From contig BSYO01000026.1 in NCBI GenBank assembly GCA_033239525.1, positions 6,076,001 through 6,140,000 on the forward strand: 64,000 bases of DNA, written 5' to 3'. Positions 60,136-64,000 of the stretch are shown piece by piece. The DNA is from Nepenthes gracilis (lineage: Eukaryota > Streptophyta > Magnoliopsida > Caryophyllales > Nepenthaceae). Position 1 is the stretch's first letter. Every line of letters starts with the position of its first letter. A program made the translations under genes and the position numbers. The notes under the pieces were generated by a model. The model had not been told where the DNA came from. It did no database searches and saw only the letters and a list, made by a program, of their open reading frames with translations.

Positions 60136-61241
60136 TTGATGGAGCTGGGGACGACGAAGTGCATGAGAGGAGCGATCTGCGAGAGTATTATAGGCGTGTA
60201 CGGATGTATGACATTATATTTGAAATTTAATCGCCCATATTTTTATATTAAATAAATATATATATATATATATATATATATTTAATAAAATTTAAAATTT
60301 TATGGCTTCCTATATATATATTTTACTTTTATTAATTTTTATAAAATTTAAAAGTTAATAATTTTCGATGATATTGTAGAGACTGTAACATTTACATGAC
60401 GTACGCAGCCGCTCTCTTCTCTTTTTTTTAGGCGTCGGGCAACTGGGTGGATGGTCATGAATTCAAGGAAGCTCATCGGTGATATAAAATGAGCATTAAA
60501 TTTATTATATTATATTTTTTATAAATAAGTAATTATAAATTAATTATTTTAATAATGCAAGGCGTTTAGGCATGTATAGATGTGTGTCATTAGATTTGAA
60601 ATTTAATGATCTATATTTTTATATTAAAAAAATATATATTTTTTTTTATAAAATTTAAAGTTTTAAGGCTTCTTATATATTTTTTTTTATTTTTATTAAT
60701 TTTTATAAAAGTTAAAATTTAATAACTTTCGATGATGTCGTCGGGACCGCAATATTTGTATGATGTACGCAGCCGCTCTCTTCTCTTTTTTATAGGCATC
60801 GGCAATTGGTTGGACGGTCACGGATTTAGGAAAGCTCATCTGTGATATAAAGTGAGAATTAAATTTATTATATTATATTTATTCATAAATAAATAATTAT
60901 AAATTAATTATTTTAAAAAATAAATAAAATTAATTATTTTAAAATATTTAAATTATAATTGTTTTTTTAAAATGAATAATTAACATAAAAAAATCAGACT
61001 CTTTACCTATTTAAAAGATGAGAAGGGCAAAGTGGCCAGAGAGGGGTGAAGTGGCGTCTATCATCATACACAGGCGGCATTTTCAATTTTTGTTGAGCCA
61101 CGTACACTTCTTTATTTATGTTGGCCTTCCGATTCTCCATTTTTTCGAATTTTTGTTTAATACGTGAGTCAGATCGTGGTGCCCACGTGACGACCCACCG
61201 GCAGCAGCTTGCAAACATTTCTTATAACTGATTAATGCGGC
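60136..61241. other. ALS upstream region, with tandem duplication
   Basis: Starts with the original 5' leader (60136-60190). The remainder is very AT-rich and contains the duplication listed next. A frame at 61003-61218 (minus) is unrecognised. No TATA box can be assigned with confidence in such AT-rich DNA. Confidence 0.5.
60192..60921. repeat. Tandem duplication, two diverged copies of about 360 bp
   Basis: Copies at about 60192-60555 and 60568-60921, offset 376 bp. Shared landmarks are GAAATTTAATSRYCYATATTTTTATATTA, GACGTACGCAGCCGCTCTC-type sequence (60397 and 60763) and AATTATAAATTAATTATTTTAA at both ends. Confidence 0.85.
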
Positions 61242-61974
61242 TGTCGGAAAGCAGTAGGATGCAGGAGGAATCAGCCAATAGAGAAGCGATCAACGCTGTA
61301 AAGTTACGCTTTGGGCGGCCGCTATAGGCGGCCCATCAATCCTAGCTTAAGGGGTAAACCAAGCGTGGCCGGCAGCGCCCGATAATCAGTCTACCACTGT
61401 AAAACGATAGCTGAAGCACCAGTAAACTCCAACAATGATCAGCGGCCAACAAACCCTGGCGACAGGAGTTCTCACGCCCAAAATCCCCGTCAGGGCCTAT
61501 AAAAAATCCTCTTCTTCAACGAAGAGAGGGATCGGATCCAAGACAATCGACTCTGCGCCATAAGCTCTAAACTTACCAGTTAGCCTCTGGGTCCAAATTC
61601 CTGAGCCTACTGAGGCAACGGGAAGTCAGTCACCCACTGCGGTACACTCAGGGAGTCAAGCCTTCCACCACCCGCTCACTACTCTCTCTCTCGCATAAAC
61701 AAACACTCATTGTCCCCTCATTTTCAGCATACTTCCGTGCACCTCTTAGCGTGCGCCTCATTTTTGTTCATTGTGGAATTTTGCTAACTTGAGCATCGGA
61801 ATGGCCTTAGTGGAAGAAATCTTGCCAGGACCTCGACCTTTTATTTGTTGATTGTGTTGTGCAGGCCTCAAGTTAATAGAGACGGAGATCGGAATCTTCT
61901 ACGTACGCTTCAGAACAGCTAGGAACCCAAGGGCTCCATAATCCGTATAGCAACCGAGGACCTGGGACGCAACA
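61242..61974 (+). repeat. 5' LTR of the second Tat element
   Basis: Ends GGGACGCAACA, just before TTGACGGCGTTTGTGGGAA, a near-standard Tat primer-binding site. The start TGTCGG at 61242 is chosen because TGT...ACA are complementary ends; TGCGGC at 61236 is an alternative. Confidence 0.65.
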
Positions 61975-62046
61975 TTGACGGCGTTTGTGGGAAACGGGAG
62001 GAAAAGCCTAGCGTCTCTTTCTTACCTTCACTCAAAAACATCAAGA

Positions 62047-63710
62047 ATGGTGAATACTAGGGCACGAGCCAGTGCCCCAGCGATAAACGCCGTCGTTCGC
62101 AATGACGAACCCTTTGTGGGGAGCCACGTGGATGCCTGCCTAGAGCTCGACGTCCTCCGCCTGGCCGCGGACATGGGCAACATGAGACTGGTACTCCAGG
62201 CCCTCTCCAACCAGACGGGTACCCCTTGGGTGGGGGCTGCCCTATTAGCATCTCAGACGTCCTCCAGGCGAAGGAGGCGTCGCGCGGCCACCCTCAAGAG
62301 AAGATCCAGCTGACCTGACGAGGCCGGGGTCCAGGCGGCCATGGCAGTAGGGACCAGTCTGCAGCTGAAAGCTACCCCCAGTCGGGATGATCGGAGGGAA
62401 AGCCTAGAGCGGCATAACCTCCGCAACTCCCGCGCCTAGGGGAGGCCGACCGCCGCAGACTCCAGCAGTGAGCGGCCCAACCATTTAGAGAGCCGCCGCC
62501 AACGACAGATCCAATCACTCCCCTAGGACCACACGGAGCTCTGCGACATCATCAACTCACGGAGGGGGGCATTCGACCTGCCCATGGAGGAGAAGGTTAA
62601 GGTGCCGTGGGATCTCCTCCACAAGGAGAGACCGGCACAGTCCTTCGTCGACCTTCGAAGGTCACCTTTCGCTATGGACCTGTGGACTCAGCCACTACCC
62701 CACAAGTTCAAGATGCCCGTCCTGGAAGGGAACGACGGAAGCAAGGATCCAATGAACTACTTGAACTGCTTTCGCACCCACTATTACTGCAAGGAGCAAG
62801 CGAGGCCATGATATGCCAGTGCTTTCCCGTCACCCTCAGGGGGGACGCACTACTTTTGTTCCATGGCCTCCCGCCAAATTCTATTCGCTTATTCGATGAA
62901 CTTGCTAACAACTTCTTGAGCCAGTTCGCCTCCAGCCGGAGAGAAGAGAGGCAACCATGGTAGCTGGTCCGCCTCCACCAAAGGTTGGTTGAAAGTCTGA
63001 AGTGATTTCTCAACTGCTTAATCGTCGAGGCACGCCGGATCCCCCAGCTCTCCAATGAGTTGAAGCTCAACGCCTTCGTTGCTACGTTGGCAGCAGGGGA
63101 TTTTTTCAAGCACCTGTCGCACCAGCGTCCTCAATCCTTTCGGGAGGATGAGGCAATCGCCCGTGCCTACATCAGAGCCGAAGAGGAAAATGAGGCAAAG
63201 CACCCTAAACACGTGGACCCCCCCGGAAGCTCCCCGACCTACCAATGGGCAGAAGAGGAGCGGTGATAGCAACCGCTTCCCAGAGCGCCATAAGAAGCAC
63301 GCCTTGGCCGGGATCTGGGAAGGAGCATGGACAGACGTCCCTAACTCCCTTGAACGATACTCGAGCGAATATCGTAATGCAGATCTAAGATGAAAAGTTC
63401 TTTAAATGGTCGAAAGCGCCAAAGGGCCCGAGCGGCAGCAACAAGACAAAGTATTGCCCGTATCATCATTGCCTTGGATATTCTACAGAGAATTGCAGGA
63501 CGTTGCAGTAGGAAATAGAAGACTTTATCCGCCACAGACACCTTAAGTGGTTCGTTAAAGACCCAAGCCAAGCCCTCGTAACCTCGGAGGGTGAGGCCAG
63601 CGAGCCCCCTCGGGGCCGCATGGCTGCCAGTGTGATTAACATGATCTCCACCACAGCCGCCAGGGGTGCCAGGCAGAAGGAACAGGAGCCGACATTCAAC
63701 AACTAGAGAG
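62047..63710 (+). pseudogene. Tat element gag pseudogene
   Basis: ATG at 62047 opens MVNTRARASAPAINAVV and runs to a TGA at 62311-62313. Later blocks are 62584-62811 (DLWTQPLPHKFKMPVLEG), 62810-62963 after a frameshift (CFPVTLRGDALLLFHGLPP; DELANNFLSQFASSR), 63060-63266 (LKLNAFVATLAAGDFFKHL; IARAYIRAEEENEAK) and a knuckle-like CPYHHCLGYSTENC near 63455-63500. These match Tat gag domains, broken by stops and shifts. Confidence 0.8.
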
Positions 63711-64000
63711 TGAAGATAGAGGATAGGAGTGATGTCATTAGCTTTAATAGCGACGATATGGGTCATGTAACCTTCCGCCATACTGATCCCTTGTTGTATC
63801 CGCCATCATTTCAGACGGTAGAATTGACTACCAGTTAAAACAAGTCTTTATTGATAATAGAAGCTCGCAAAATTTATTATGTCTCAAGTGCCTTTTTAAG
63901 CTCAAATTAAGGTAAGGATAGACAAGAGCGGCTGATGGCCCTTGGTACGGCTTGGACAACGAGCCAGAGCCAGTGCCAGTGTCGGGGATAGTCCGACTAG
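63711..64000 (+). pseudogene. Tat element protease start, cut by the window end
   Basis: FNSDDMGHVTFRHTDPLL-type sequence, then AIISDGRIDYQLKQVFID and RSSQNLLCL, parallel to 37600-37750. The active-site Asp-Asn-Gly reads Asp-Asn-Arg. Confidence 0.6.

Larger units (their letters stand above)
61242..64000 (+). mobile_element. Second Tat-lineage gypsy element, 5' half, runs off the window
   Basis: LTR 61242-61974, primer-binding site at 61975, degenerate gag and the start of protease. Its gag start and zinc-knuckle region match the large element at 35922-37440, but the LTR is shorter. Only the 5' side is visible, so the target-site duplication cannot be checked. Confidence 0.8.

Noticed and set aside
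1..64000. CRISPR arrays, operons or bacterial-type systems
   Set aside because: No spaced identical repeats with unique spacers were seen, and gene content and structure are those of a plant nuclear genome.

Overview
The window looks like nuclear DNA of a flowering plant. It contains acetolactate synthase with a plant-type transit peptide, a plant magnesium-chelatase H fragment, FAR1/FHY3-like sequence, and Ty1/copia and Ty3/gypsy LTR retrotransposons of plant lineages (Tat, Tekay/Del, Reina-like). I cannot place the species. I found no intact protein-coding gene. Nearly everything is transposable-element sequence, and the host genes are fragments or pseudogenes.

Layout, left to right. Positions 1-3669 hold two minus-strand gypsy LTRs, one with two minisatellites. 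Positions 3745-4016 are a MITE candidate. Positions 4820-6766 are a FAR1-like pseudogene fragment repeated three times in tandem. Positions 7274-11778 are a minus-strand copia element without gag. Position 12137 begins a probable terminal exon of an unidentified host gene. Positions 12438-46577 are one Tat-lineage gypsy element swollen by nested insertions: its 5' LTR is split by a minus-strand Tekay element (12530-34842), whose own LTR is split by a plus-strand Tekay element (12655-26884), whose 3' LTR is split by a solo LTR (19022-24937), which is split by another solo LTR (21583-24092). A further solo LTR (39925-42357) sits in the RNase H region of the outer element. The order rests on LTR halves that continue across each insertion and on target-site duplications (perfect for one level, diverged for the others).

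Positions 48137-59844 are one acetolactate synthase gene on the minus strand, cut into three pieces. A copia element (49532-54958, TSD TCTGG) interrupts the catalytic part. A gypsy-type element (55473-59755, TSD GGTAG) interrupts the transit-peptide region. A small MULE-like MITE (59854-60135, 10-bp TSD) lies at the start codon. The codon matching Trp574 of the family is a stop. The gypsy-type element keeps LTRs, a gag start and the last codons of pol, but the rest of pol is replaced by host-derived sequence, including about 490 codons of magnesium chelatase subunit H. It is therefore a retrotransposon that carries a captured photosynthesis gene inside a second plastid-enzyme gene.

Upstream of the gene (60192-60921) is a tandem duplication. 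From 61242 to the window end is the 5' half of a second Tat element related to the outer nested one. Single-base indels are concentrated between about 49.6 and 55.3 kb, while the flanking gene pieces are almost clean; part of that decay may be an assembly artefact.
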